Shown in pieces: positions 54,390 through 64,000 of a DNA stretch of 64,000 bases (positions are counted from its first letter, which is position 1; every line of letters begins with the position of its first letter). Source of the DNA: Onchidella celtica (lineage: Eukaryota; Mollusca; Gastropoda; Systellommatophora; Onchidiidae); the NCBI GenBank assembly GCA_963931925.1, contig OZ007579.1:28303981-28367980 (forward strand), in the 5' to 3' direction. A program made the position numbers and the translations under genes. The notes under the pieces are model-generated. The model saw nothing but the letters and a program-made list of their open reading frames with translations. It made no database searches and had not been told where the DNA came from.

Positions 54390-54420
54390 AGAAGAGGAAG
54401 GGAAAAGGAAGGGAGAAATA
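54309..54420 (+). repeat. (GA)n microsatellite
   Basis: Clean GA at about 54309-54380, then poly-G and GGAA variants. Confidence 0.95.
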
Positions 54421-54535
54421 TAAACTGCAAACTTCGATCAGTCATTAACGGACATAGCAGTTTGCCGAGTTCAATGAATTGTCTTCTCTTCCCCCCTCCC
54501 CTCCCCCCTTTCACTTTTCGTTTCATCCTCCCCCG

Positions 54536-54552
54536 CGCTCTCTCTGTCTCTG

Positions 54553-54609
<57 letters not shown>

Positions 54610-54612
54610 CCT
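54536..54612 (+). repeat. (CT)n microsatellite
   Basis: CT with a few TG interruptions, about 75 bp. About 160 bp from a GA array, so the two could pair as an imperfect inverted repeat. Confidence 0.95.
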
Positions 54613-55138
54613 CCCTATTGTTATAGGTTTGGAAACTCTTTCAATATTTTCCCTTTTACCTGACACTATTTTATCAAAAACAAACATGTGAAATACAAAA
54701 AAAGGAATGCTAAAAACAGCACTGGACACGTGGTCAGAGAGAAGATAATGGTTTGTGCATTGCTAACACTGTAGGTAAATAACCATTTCGGCCTCCGTAT
54801 GGGCCCAGCTGATGAAGTTGATAAAACTAAAGTACATGGTTGAGAGAAAGAGAGAGATTAACTCTTCGCTGTGGGTACACTATATAAAACAGAGGACGTG
54901 TTCGCTGTGCCGGGCAATGTCAACTGGTCCCGGTGTAGTTACGGCTTTGTGCATGAGTGGACAGATAAACTAATATTGTGCTGACTGGCGACAGATGACA
55001 AAAATACAACATTGTCCACATGTCATTTGGGAGGGAGGCACCCTGCCATAGCTTTGCCACTCTCGTCCTTTTCATTTTGCGTGGTCAGTGCACAAGGTTG
55101 AGTGTAGACTGGTTGTGACTGGATGTTGTCTCTACTCC
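54613..55138. other. No recognised feature
   Basis: Unique-looking sequence. Confidence 0.4.
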
Positions 55139-55396
55139 TCTTATATCCCCGCCTTCCCTCATCCCCCTTCCTTCTTTCTCTTCTTCCTCTTTCTTTTCCT
55201 ACCCCATCTGTCTCTTTCCTTCTCCTCCCCTTCTCTCTTGTTTATTCACCCCCCTCTCTCTCTCTCTCTCTCATCTTCTTTATCATCCTCCTTTCTCATT
55301 CTTCGCCCCCCCACTCTGTCTGTCTGTCAGTCTGTCAGTCTGTCTATCTATCTGTCTCTCTCTCTCTCTCACTCACTCTCTCTTTCTCTCTCTCAG
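55139..55396 (+). repeat. CT-rich polypyrimidine tract
   Basis: Imperfect, with CCTT, (CT)n and (TCTG)n segments. Confidence 0.95.
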
Positions 55397-56477
55397 ACCA
55401 CATTAATTTTCTTGTATGTCCAAAAACCTTCTTCAATTCTCTTGCTTTCATTGAGTTCGCCGTATTGTCATTGGACACACTGGCCCCATTATGAAACCCT
55501 GCAGGTCCCACGGAACTAATTTTACAGGTTTTTAGGTGAACTTTTGAAATATTGTATCCCCACGTAAGCAATAGCAAAAAAATTCTGCAAGGAGTTCTTT
55601 GCAATTTGCTTAGAATATTGGAACTCTCCCCCACCCCCTCGCAAAAAGTTGATGTCTGCAGTTATGCGAATACGATTACATTTGTGTGGGTTCATGACAG
55701 CGCCAGCGGCTTGCTGTTTTTCAGAATAAACTAAAACAGTATTACAATTTCACGTAGAGAAATGCACGCTAGCTTACTACATACTTTACGTACAGATATA
55801 GCACAGGAGTCGACAACTTTCCACTGTGTGTAAAACAGTTTATTTGCACAGTGATTTCTATCTTTACGCTTTGCTTGGCATGTCTTTCTTCCACCAGGGC
55901 TTTTTTAAGTTGTTGTTCTTCTTCTTCTTTTCCTTTTTTTTTCCCTTAAGAATTGCTTGATGGCTTTTTGAATTTGCCTGCGTCCATTATGGCCTCCCCC
56001 TGGACTGCATTAGCATGGTTATCTGCCCTTGTCGAGCCATTTATCATGACGAGTGTCCGTCCACATAAATGTCAGTGCTGTCAAAACTGGTTACTGGAAA
56101 TACTTAAGCGGAAAGATGATGTGTCTCGTTTAGAAGAGATATGCTGATAAACCGATGGTAAGAAATACAAAATCAAGAAAAAATACAAAATAATGAGGAG
56201 AGAGGGGGGGGGGGGAATGAAGAAGGTGATCTGAATATCCAGAGTTACTCCCAGCTAGTGGTTTTGCGGAAATCCCGTGCAGGATTGGCGTCAGGTTTGC
56301 ACATAGGTATAACGCCGTTTCGACGCAGATCCGCTGGTCACGACATCGTGCCGACATCGGTTTGGTGTAGAGAAGAACCTGCCCCTGCCGTAAGTTTACC
56401 AATCCTGCGGAAATCTACGTCGGACTGACGTAGTGATCCTTGCTGGGCGTCTAATTCCTATGGACTCTGTCACTGCT
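55397..56477. other. No recognised gene
   Basis: Frames of up to 96 residues without motif. Poly-G at about 56204-56214. Words 'caggattggcgtc' and 'accaatcctgcgg' (about 56280 and 56398) are loosely inverted. Confidence 0.35.
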
Positions 56478-56550
56478 GAAGATAAGATAAGAATCTGTTT
56501 ATTATCCTGTGGGGGAATTTCACTTTCACAGAGCGTTTAACAGCACAGTA
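56478..56550 (-). mobile_element. LINE 3' tail fragment (family U)
   Basis: Read on the minus strand: 'gtgaaagtgaaattccccc', 'acaggataataaaca' and a (TCTTA)n tail. This layout, a GAAATT-CCC motif followed by AATAAA and a pentamer repeat, is typical of LINE 3' ends. Single short copy here. Confidence 0.45.
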
Positions 56551-57949
56551 TACACATGTCACTTATCAATCGCAGCCTTGTGATTTTATAACATGTGATT
56601 ATTTCTGATATGTGATTATAAATCGCTGTTTTAATTAGATTGAACTGCTTCAGTTGTTTCATGACAATAGTAATTGTAAGTTACGATATCGAGAATCAGC
56701 CACTCATTTACAGTTGGAAGAAAGCCAAAATTCAGTCAGTGGTGCAATAGATTACATGTATTATTACGAGTATTCTCTCTGGAATTGAAAGAGTCAAGGG
56801 CCTAAAGCACTGGAGTAGGGGGGGGGGGGCGCAGGGTGTGTTGACTAGGCGTGGTCGTTTTCTTTGTGACACCCACAGCAAAGAGGATAAAACAGTCTAA
56901 TGTGCCGTTTAAACAGGAATAGTTGTTAACCGAGTCGGGACTGAAACCTGCTGTCAGTTTGAAATAGTTATGGTGTTGATGTTTTTGTGTGCCTCTCTCT
57001 CTTTCTTTCTCTCTCTCTCTCTCATAGTTATCTGCCAATCCATTTCTTTCATTGTAATATTTTTGAAGACAAAAGGAAAGAGATACTAATATAGCGGGTT
57101 TTTTTGTCTTCTTTTTTCTTGTCTTTCTTATGTTTCTTTAAACCAGTCCTGTCTTATAATGTCTTTGAGATGACTTATTTTTGTTCAGATCGCTCTGTCT
57201 GGCCATATGTCTATGTTTACACCTTTACTGTCTGTCTATTCAGCCAGTCTTTGTTTCTTATGTATTTTTAAACGTTTATACCTTTTCTTGATTCCTTCCA
57301 TGTCTTTACTGCATCATTCATCTTATTTTCTCTCATGACACTCTTTCCATCCTGTCGCCTTTCTCCAGCTGAGAGCGAAAGCAACAGAAACAAACGGGGC
57401 CCAATCAAACGTTTGTTTTTGCCCTCGTCAAATCATCGGTTCAGATTGTACGGTATCCCATTAATATAGTGGACAGCAAAACCAACTGATCTATCAGTCT
57501 GGATGTTTATACACCTTACCTGGATCACTCTTTGCTTGGGTGCTTTCATTTCCTTACATTTTGCAATCAAATTTCGTGTCTTCACGATAATTTTCGGTGA
57601 TTTTTTTTTTGTTCACGATCGTCGTTTTTCTGCCTTCTAGGGTATCTTTGTTTAGGAGATTGTATAGTGTCCAGTATAAAGCCTTGACCCGGAAGAACCA
57701 GCTTATTATATTTAGTATGAGGAAATCAAGCGTCGTTATTTGTCTTTTTATTTCAGTTGTGTGACACTAACCGGTTGTTATGTTTATAATCCAGTAATGT
57801 TCCTTTCTCTACACTTGCACTCATTTTTAAAGATAACTGAACTTTTCCTGTGAAACATTTCGGTTCTCGAAACGTGAGTCACGACGACGTGTAGACACCC
57901 CCCCCCCCCCGAAACAATTTAAAAATGCACGCACTCTTTCACTCTGTAT
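56551..57949. other. 1.4 kb without recognised gene
   Basis: Poly-G at about 56818-56829, a short CT array at about 56993-57023 and poly-C at about 57896-57910. Otherwise unique-looking. Confidence 0.4.
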
Positions 57950-58125
57950 GCCTTTTGTCTGTGTATGTGTGTGTCTGTCTGTCCCTCTCTCTCACTCTCT
58001 CTCCCAATTCACAATTTCTCTATCTCTTTCTCTCTCTCTCTCTCTCTTCATCTCTGTCCGTCTGTCTCCTCTCTCACTCCCTCACTCTGTCTCTCTCTCT
58101 CCTCCCTCTCTCTGCCCCCACTCCC
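57950..58125 (+). repeat. CT-rich polypyrimidine tract
   Basis: (GT)n at the left edge, then imperfect (CT)n. Confidence 0.95.
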
Positions 58126-58227
58126 CCTCCGGTTAGATCTAGAAGGAACACGGCATGATAAACGCATACACGTAAAACTAGGCTGTACAGTTTTCTAAAG
58201 TGTCCATTAAAGCTGACTGATAGAAAG

Positions 58228-58285
58228 ATGGCGGTTTAAGCCGGGAGTTCAAATAGCACGCGGGCGTAGAATTCACTAGACCACG
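58228..58285 (-). mobile_element. Decayed tRNA-like SINE head
   Basis: On the minus strand: A-box-like GTGGTCTAGTGAATTC and B-box-like ATTTGAACTCC at SINE-like spacing. No recognisable body follows. Low support. Confidence 0.3.
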
Positions 58286-58839
58286 CGCTTTTTATCCAGA
58301 AAATCGTAGAGTGAACAGAGATGAATCTGACATCTTTCTTAATCAATATTTGGAACCGTGCCTGCTATTTTAAGCTCTACTAGGAAGCGCAGAGTTAAGA
58401 ATTATTATATTTCATTCCCCTTCATTAAGGCTGATGTCGGTCTAAGGCGCATTTTTATCATTCTGAAATACCTGTCATTAATTACAACCAGGCTTATCTG
58501 AGACCATGATCTCCAGGTAATTAGTATGGAAACACGTGGTGGGCATTTTGTATTTAAAAAAAAAATTATTTTAATAATCGGCTTTCTCTTTTCATACGCG
58601 TTCCTTTATGCTTCCATATATTTATGCTGGTATCGAAATTACCAGGATACGATGGAAGTGAATGTATGACAGCAGCGGTTCTCAAACATTTTCGTTTCAT
58701 TAATTTTATTCCTGGCAGCTTTTAGAAAGTAAATTGGCCCCGTCGCTATTTTGCTAGGTAACTTGACGCTTCTGAGATAATAAAGCAATCGAGAAAGGGA
58801 AGATTTTACAGTACCATTTTTTAACATTCTTTCAGACTT
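58286..58839. other. No gene; possible lone hAT-like end
   Basis: CAGCGGTTCTCAAAC at about 58673 resembles the ends of hAT-like MITE V, but no partner end is visible downstream. Confidence 0.35.
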
Positions 58840-58936
58840 TTGTTACGGGACCGTAGTGTAATTACAAAGCCAAATAGGGAAAATACTGAGTTGTGTTTAT
58901 TGCTTATCTATAGTTTACTATATAAAGTACTACACA
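58840..58936. mobile_element. MITE G, copy 4 (right end lost)
   Basis: 'tgttacgggaccgtagtgta', 'ttacaaagccaaatagggaa' and 'actgagttgtgtttattgc'. The right arm dissolves about 20 bp before MITE B copy 2. Confidence 0.65.
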
Positions 58937-58957
58937 GCTATTCTTGCTAAGTTCATA

Positions 58958-59291
58958 CAGAGAGTATGTATGTATAGACAGGTTTCATTGTTGGTCCATT
59001 TGCACTGCCAGACACGGGAGGCGCCGCGAAACCACTGTTAGCATGGAGCGGATAGTAGGTCGCTGCGGTAAACAATACCCGTTTGTGCATTTCCACGGGG
59101 CGCAGGAGCTTACAAACGGTTGTAAATAGTTTCAATCAGCCCAAAAAATATGAACAAACCACAGTAAACAGCTTTGTACACTAGCTTTGGTAAAGAAGGT
59201 CTCTTTCAATTCTTCAATTTCATGTTTACCGCAGCGACCTAGTTTCGCGATTTGACGGAAGTGAGATCTCTCTATACATCTATACTCTCTG
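58958..59291. mobile_element. hAT-like MITE B, copy 2 (334 bp)
   Basis: Ends CAGAGAGTATGTATGTATAG and CTATACATCTATACTCTCTG. Flanks GTTCATA and ATTCATA (6 of 7 match). Same internal inverted repeat GTAGGTCGCTGCGGTAAACA as copy 1. The copies are about 85 percent alike by eye. Both contain a short minus-strand frame with CKLLRPVEMHKR, which may be a coding remnant or coincidence. Confidence 0.8.
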
Positions 59292-59421
59292 ATTCATATA
59301 ACAATAACAATTGGACATAACGATGTCATTTCACTTATTTATGAACAACTCATGATGTTTATGTTCGAATGGAGAATCAGCAAATTTTACCCCTAGGTGA
59401 GGCGAAATTTACTCACCGGGG

Positions 59422-59650
59422 CAGTGGCAGACCTACATTTTTTGGGATCCTGAAGCTTGAACTGTTATGGGGTCCCTTCGCAACCAGAAACAATAGGGCA
59501 ACATCCAACAACGTCCAAAAGGGTTTTGCTGCCCCTGCAAGGACCTCGAGCCTATTCATTCAGTAAAAAAAAAAAGTTTCTTCAAGGCCCCTCTGGGATT
59601 AGGGGCCCCGAAGCAAAAGCTTCATTAGTTTCATAGTAGATCCGCCAATG
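59422..59650 (+). mobile_element. hAT-like MITE AA, copy 2 (229 bp)
   Basis: Ends CAGTGGCAGACCTAC and GTAGATCCGCCAATG are inverted. Interior 'cccctctgggattaggggcc'. The flanking 8-mers do not match well. The fragment at 19198-19273 is the same right end. Confidence 0.6.
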
Positions 59651-59682
59651 CACTGCCCCGGGGGAGCGGGCGGGTAGTATGC

Positions 59683-60150
59683 GGGCGATATCTGATATGG
59701 TCTTTTTCTGTCCCTATCATGCCCCTATATTCTGTCTATTGTCGTGCTTCTTATTAGTACAGTATCGTCATGGTGCTGACCTTTTGGCCTAAGTCACTTT
59801 ATGCACTTCTGAGAAAATGGCAAAAAAAAACAACAACTGATTAATTCTTTTGCAATGCAGTCAGACTTAGGCCAAAATGACGCTAGGTAAAAGTGGCCAT
59901 CATCCACGTTGGCTGAAACAACCCCAGAACCAAACTGGCCTACGTCTATGAATGAGAGGCCATTACAGAAAGTTTTATTTCCAGTATAATGGCTTGGCAC
60001 TTTTGGGTGATTTTTACATTAATAGATGCACCATGGATAGGGCAATGATGTAACAGGTACATTCTGTTTTGGCCTAAGTGAAGGTTAGCACCATGACGAT
60101 ATGGCCGTTATCGAGGCGAACTGCCTTCTCCAAACTTAAACCTGAGGAGA
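59683..60150 (+). repeat. Repeat I, copy 3 (split by MITE H)
   Basis: 'tattctgtctattgtcgtgc' and 'agtacagta' to the left of MITE H; 'tatggccgttatcgagg' and 'tgccttctccaaact' to the right. Joined across one TA they match the uninterrupted copies. Confidence 0.7.
59765..60099 (-). mobile_element. MITE H, copy 2 (335 bp), nested in repeat I
   Basis: Ends TCGTCATGGTGCTGACC and GGTTAGCACCATGACGA are near-perfect inverted repeats, flanked by TA at 59763-59764 and 60100-60101. The empty site is inferred from repeat I copy 2 ('cacagtgtggccg'). Inverted relative to copy 1 at 1969-2318. Confidence 0.85.
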
Positions 60151-60892
60151 AGGAGAAGGGGTTATATTCTCTCCCCCCCCCCCCCGGGATGGGAACCCCT
60201 GTATTACAGTACTGCGGGTGGGGGGGGCGGAGCAAACGCAAGGCCGAACCATCTGCTTAGCCTAACCACCCGCTTAAAGTGAGTGTTTTGACAGTAACCC
60301 CAGGGATTCAACATTCACGTGCCTCTAGCTAATGAGCCAGCCAGGCAACTCGATGAGCAATCTCTGGCCTGTAACTTGTAGCGGTCATTTGGAAAAACGT
60401 TCAGGGTTTCCCCCCGTCTTGGTTATCTCCCCCATATTTTACTGACAGATTCTTCATCATAATATTGTATTTTAACCCTAATGCGGTGCGGCGTCCTGCC
60501 AAAACAGGAAGAAAAAAAAAGATCTGGTGAATTTTCTTAGGAAGCTCTTCGCATTATAAAAACACTTTCACCATATATTTATCAGGAGCCCTGGTGGCAG
60601 CCGTTTGAAAATATTCCTGATTTTTTCCTTTTTATTTTATTTTTTATTTTTTTACATGCAGTCATTCATTTCATTCATCCATTCTTCCACTCATCCTTCC
60701 CTCCATTCGCTCTTCAATCATTTATTCATTTATTCATTTATTCATCTGTGCATGTCTCCCTTTCTCTGTACGTATCTCTGCCTGAATGACTCAATAACTG
60801 ATAGCTGGCAACCACAACATTTTTTGAGTTCGTCGTGTGGAGACGTTAATACGAAATTGTTTCAAGATAATTTTTTGCCCAGTCTATCTCTG
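60151..60892. other. No gene; poly-C/G runs and (ATTC)n
   Basis: Poly-C (about 60172-60185), poly-G (about 60221-60228) and short ATTC tetranucleotides at about 60719-60745. Confidence 0.4.
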
Positions 60893-61030
60893 CTGGCAGG
60901 GGTGGGTTGGTTGGCGCTTCTGTCCTGTCATTCTGTTCTATTCTGTCTATCGCCTTGCTTTTTCTTGGCACAATGTGGACGTCATCATTTCGACGTGCTT
61001 TCTCCAAACTCAAACTCAAACCCTGTTTCC
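60893..61030 (+). repeat. Repeat I, copy 4
   Basis: 'ggttggttggcgcttctgtc', 'tattctgtctatcgcc', 'tggcacaatgtggacgtc' and 'gtgctttctccaaactcaa'. Confidence 0.65.
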
Positions 61031-61633
61031 GGTGGCTAATAAAACTGTATATCGTCACCGCCCTATGCTTACAGCTTAAGTCGTGTTTGACACTCTTGAG
61101 ATATTAAGAAACAACTATTTCTTTTCCTGTTTTTTGGTGACTTATACCATTATGATTCTGTTGAATTACTACATTTTCCTACTTGGGCATTTCTTTTCTT
61201 TTTTTTTTCTATAATAGTACCTGAATGCAGTGAACCGTCAGTTCCTGTTTGGCATAACCCTGACGTATGCCATTATCGTAGAGCAGCGACGATGTGCTGG
61301 CTAGTAAAACTATATCGGTATATTTATAGTACAGGAACTAAGAAATTATTGTCAGAAAGTATACGGGTTTCTGTGCGTGCATTCGTTTCCTTTGTGAGCT
61401 GGTTGCAAAACGCATGGGCGCTTGCATACGGCCTGGAAGGAACGCTGGTGAGGAATACTCGGGATAGAAACGGTACTGGTGTGAGTTTGAGGTGGCGGGA
61501 AATAATGAAGGAAGGATATTAAAACGTGTTTCATGGGGATGAGACGGTTTCTCGCCCGTCCATCTGCATTATGAACAAAACGTTACTTTGGACAATAGGA
61601 CCTGGACCATCTGGCGGTGTGAGAGGAGATCAG
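61031..61633. other. No recognised feature
   Basis: Unique-looking sequence. A 76-residue plus frame (61292-61522) has no motif. Confidence 0.4.
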
Positions 61634-61775
61634 CGGGTGGTTGGTGGTTGACGCTTCTGGTAAAGTCTCCTTCTGGTCTCTCATTCTGTTACATTCTGTC
61701 TATCGTCTTGTTTTTTTCCTAGCACAATGTGACTGGTTTTCGTGTCCACGTGCTTTCTCCAAACTCAAATAGAGG
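61634..61775 (+). repeat. Repeat I, copy 5
   Basis: 'ggttggtggttgacgcttct', 'acattctgtctatcgtcttg', 'agcacaatgtgactgg' and 'acgtgctttctccaaactca'. About 740 bp after copy 4, same orientation. Confidence 0.65.
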
Positions 61776-62199
61776 AGATCGCGAGTTGCCACGAGAGCGC
61801 AAAGATTGGTGTATGACAAAGCCAGCTGAGGTCTGAAATTTGCAACGATTAGCATTGTTCTTTGAGAAGAAAAATAATTATGATAAAATAATTATAAAAC
61901 ACGAACAAAAAGAACCTTAATTATGCAAACACGAGGAGTGGACTGGATTGTAATAAGAGCGTTACCCTCCCTACTCTCCCCCGAGGTTTCTCTGCCATCC
62001 TCCTGAAAACCAACCATAAAAGCAAAGGAAATTCATTTTTTTTTCAAAGGGATTAGTGCCCTGGTCTTCATTCGTTTCTAATTGTCCGTAGAATTCGTAC
62101 AGAGTAGGTTGTTTTTTTTTTCTTCCTTTCCACAGTATAGTGAAATGTATGTTGAATAATGCACAGGTTATTTGCCTTCTTGGAGACTTAACATCCAAT
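61776..62199. other. No recognised feature
   Basis: Short frames only. Confidence 0.4.
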
Positions 62200-62410
62200 C
62201 TCAGTGCTGTTCTTTCTTCTTCTTCTCCTTCTTCTTCTTTTCTGTCCTTTATCTTCTTCTTCTTCTTCTTCCTCCCCCCCCCCGCCATTCCTCTCCCTGT
62301 TCCTTCTTGTTCTTCCTCTTTCTTCTCCACCTCCTCCTTCGCCACCTCTTTCTCCTCATTTTTCTTTTCCTCCTTCATCTTTTCCTTCCTTTCCTTCTTC
62401 ATCTTTTAAT
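62200..62410 (+). repeat. (TTC)n/(CTCC)n polypyrimidine tract
   Basis: Imperfect trinucleotide TTC with CTCC segments. Long K/E-rich or S/F-rich frames here are artefacts. Confidence 0.9.
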
Positions 62411-62819
62411 TTTGACAGTTCGTATCTTAAAGCAAGTACAATTCTGTAGCTCGACCCCCTCCCGTTCCCCCACCCCCTTCATCCTCGGCCACCCCCCCCC
62501 CCCATCTCTCTGTCAAGGACATTATCCTGATAGAACAGGAAGTGGCCATGCCCGTCGCTTACAGGGAACACCTCTGAAAGAAAGAGGACCATTGTGTGTC
62601 GGCCACGATGCCTTCCAGAGGTGAGAACGATGGTCCTCAGAAACTGGGGAGTTGTAAAATCCTTATTTATTACATCTTGATGGGGCGCTGGTTGGCTTTA
62701 GTGTAGTACAGTACCCTTTTTCTTTCCATTTCCCTTGCCGTTAGTTTGTTTTTTTTTTTTAATCAAGGTGGCGTTCTGTATAGCCAATATGCAAAATGGA
62801 ATGAAGTAGTTTTTCTTTT
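62411..62819. other. No recognised feature
   Basis: Poly-C at about 62491-62502. No supported frame. Confidence 0.4.
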
Positions 62820-63212
62820 TTTTTTTCTTTCTATCTCTCTCTCTCTCTTTTTCTGTGTATCTCTGTGTCTGTCTGTCTCTCTCTATCTTTCTATCTCTGT
62901 CTCTCTCTATCTGTCTCTCTCTCTCTCTCTTTCTATCTCTGTCTCTCTCTCTTTCTCTCTCTCTCTCCTTTGTTTCGTTCTTTCTTTCCCATCTATTATT
63001 TTTGTCTGGCACTCTTTTTTTCTTTCCTTCTTTCTGTCTCTTTTCTTTCTTTTTTTTTTTTTTATTTCCTTTGTTATTTATTCCTTCCTAACTCGATCGT
63101 TCTTTCTTTCTCATCCATTATTCTTGTAGGGCAGTCTTTCTTTCCTTCTTTCTTTGTCTTATTCTTTTCTGTCTGTCTGTGTTTTTTTTTTTTCCTTTCT
63201 TTCTGTTCCGAT
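62820..63212 (+). repeat. (CT)n then (TTTC)n tract
   Basis: Imperfect (CT)n to about 62970, then (TTTC)n with poly-T. A word of the form 'ttctttc..atctattatttttgtctggcac' (abbreviated) recurs about 125 bp later, so part of the tract is a diverged tandem duplication. Confidence 0.9.
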
Positions 63213-63547
63213 GAAAAATTGCAAGCCAATAATAGTGCAGTACTTCTGTAACCAACTCCAAAATTAAATTTGCATTATTTAAAAACTGACGGACCAGCCT
63301 TGAAACCGAATCATTTTTTCCCCATCAATTCATCATTTTCCACTGTCTGTATTTTTCATCCTTGCATCAACACTGAGCCTTGCTCTGTCTGGTTTAAACC
63401 CGGTTCAATCATTAGCATTGTGTTCAGACCACGAGCCTTAAAGACGAGGAGGGAAAAATCTCCTTGGTGTCATATTGAAATGAGCATTCAGTGGCCGTTG
63501 TCAGAGAGTTGAGGAAAGATGGTCATTTGATAATGGAGGATTTAGGG
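63213..63547. other. No recognised feature
   Basis: An 80-residue plus frame has no motif. Confidence 0.4.
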
Positions 63548-63979
63548 CAGTGATTCTCAACATTTTTCAGGCAATCGGCCCCTTTGGTTGCACATTTGCT
63601 TTCACCCCCCCCCCCCCGCCACACACACACACACCCTGAAAAAAATCATGCTCAAACCCATTTCACTAAAAAACAAACTACACATAGATTATAATGATAA
63701 GTTTCTCAAAGTTCATTTATGACAATAGCTGTGTTGGTTATTCATATAAAACAGAAAGCATTCTTTATCAAATGCATCATAGGCCTTTTGTGTTCATAAA
63801 ACCTATCTGCACGTGCTGTTCAACAAGTCGTTAACTGCCATGTAATTGCCCCGAAATCGTCCTTCATTAATGTTTTCGCCCCCCCCCCCAATCACCATTT
63901 TCTTCGTTTTGGCCCCCTTGAAATCAAAAACGACCCCCCCCCCCACAGGGGGCGCTATCGTCCACGTTGAGAACCGCCG
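63548..63979 (+). mobile_element. hAT-like MITE V, copy 1 (432 bp)
   Basis: Ends CAGTGATTCTCAACATTTTT and CACGTTGAGAACCGCCG are inverted. Flanks ATTTAGGG and ATTCAGAG agree in 6 of 8 positions, consistent with a decayed 8-bp duplication. Ends of the form CAGTGGTTCTCAAC are well known in hAT/Charlie-type elements. The interior has poly-C runs near both ends and no transposase. Partner copy at 45601-45870. Confidence 0.75.
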
Positions 63980-64000
63980 ATTCAGAGGGCTAGGGTTTCT

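Noticed and set aside
60470-60610. TTAACCCTAATGCGG as a piggyBac-like end
   Set aside because: No matching right end within a few hundred bases.

Overview
The window is non-coding-dominated animal DNA, most likely from a lophotrochozoan and probably a gastropod mollusc. The reasons are the density of (GA)n/(CT)n, (GATA)n and (TTTC)n microsatellites, many poly-C/poly-G runs, tRNA-headed SINEs with a core I associate with molluscan SINEs, CR1/L2-type LINE tails ending in ATT repeats, and an APE-type LINE of a kind common in mollusc assemblies. The organism is an inference. I see no rRNA or true tRNA gene, no CRISPR array and no bacterial-style operon. The only long coding frame free of low complexity is the LINE at 30.7-34.7 kb.

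Layout. 0-9 kb: a piggyBac-like MITE (726-919), a TA-flanked MITE (1969-2318), microsatellites, a possible first coding exon of a host secreted or membrane protein (minus strand, 3526-3596: signal peptide followed by a splice donor), a SINE (about 4.64-4.95 kb) and a LINE tail. 10-14 kb: foldback families A, D and E, plus a diverged tandem repeat. 15.9-17.9 kb: about 2 kb with no recognisable repeats, the best place to look for host regulatory DNA. 18-30 kb: more copies of A, C, D, E, F and G, a 1.3 kb trinucleotide field (22-23.2 kb), and long GA tracts.

30.57-34.72 kb: a full-length, intact non-LTR retrotransposon (minus strand, about 3.96 kb). It is inserted in a copy of MITE A and flanked by an identical 12-bp target duplication. 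35-50 kb: a perfect 48-bp minisatellite, a hAT-like element with a piggyBac-like element inside it, a foldback element carrying a LINE tail, two inverted copies of a SINE plus LINE-tail composite, a hairpin with NF-kappaB-like sites, and a decayed CR1/L2-type LINE 3' end with a hAT-like MITE inside it. 50-64 kb: long CT/TTTC tracts, a second LINE 3' end with a microsatellite in its 3' region, an unclassified repeat I (five copies, one split by a TA-flanked MITE), and further hAT-like copies, one at the right edge.

No host pathway can be read here. The window is best seen as intergenic or intronic DNA built from nested small DNA transposons. Some nestings can be resolved because the empty site is visible in a sister copy. 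Family letters (A, B, C and so on) are local labels coined here, not database names.
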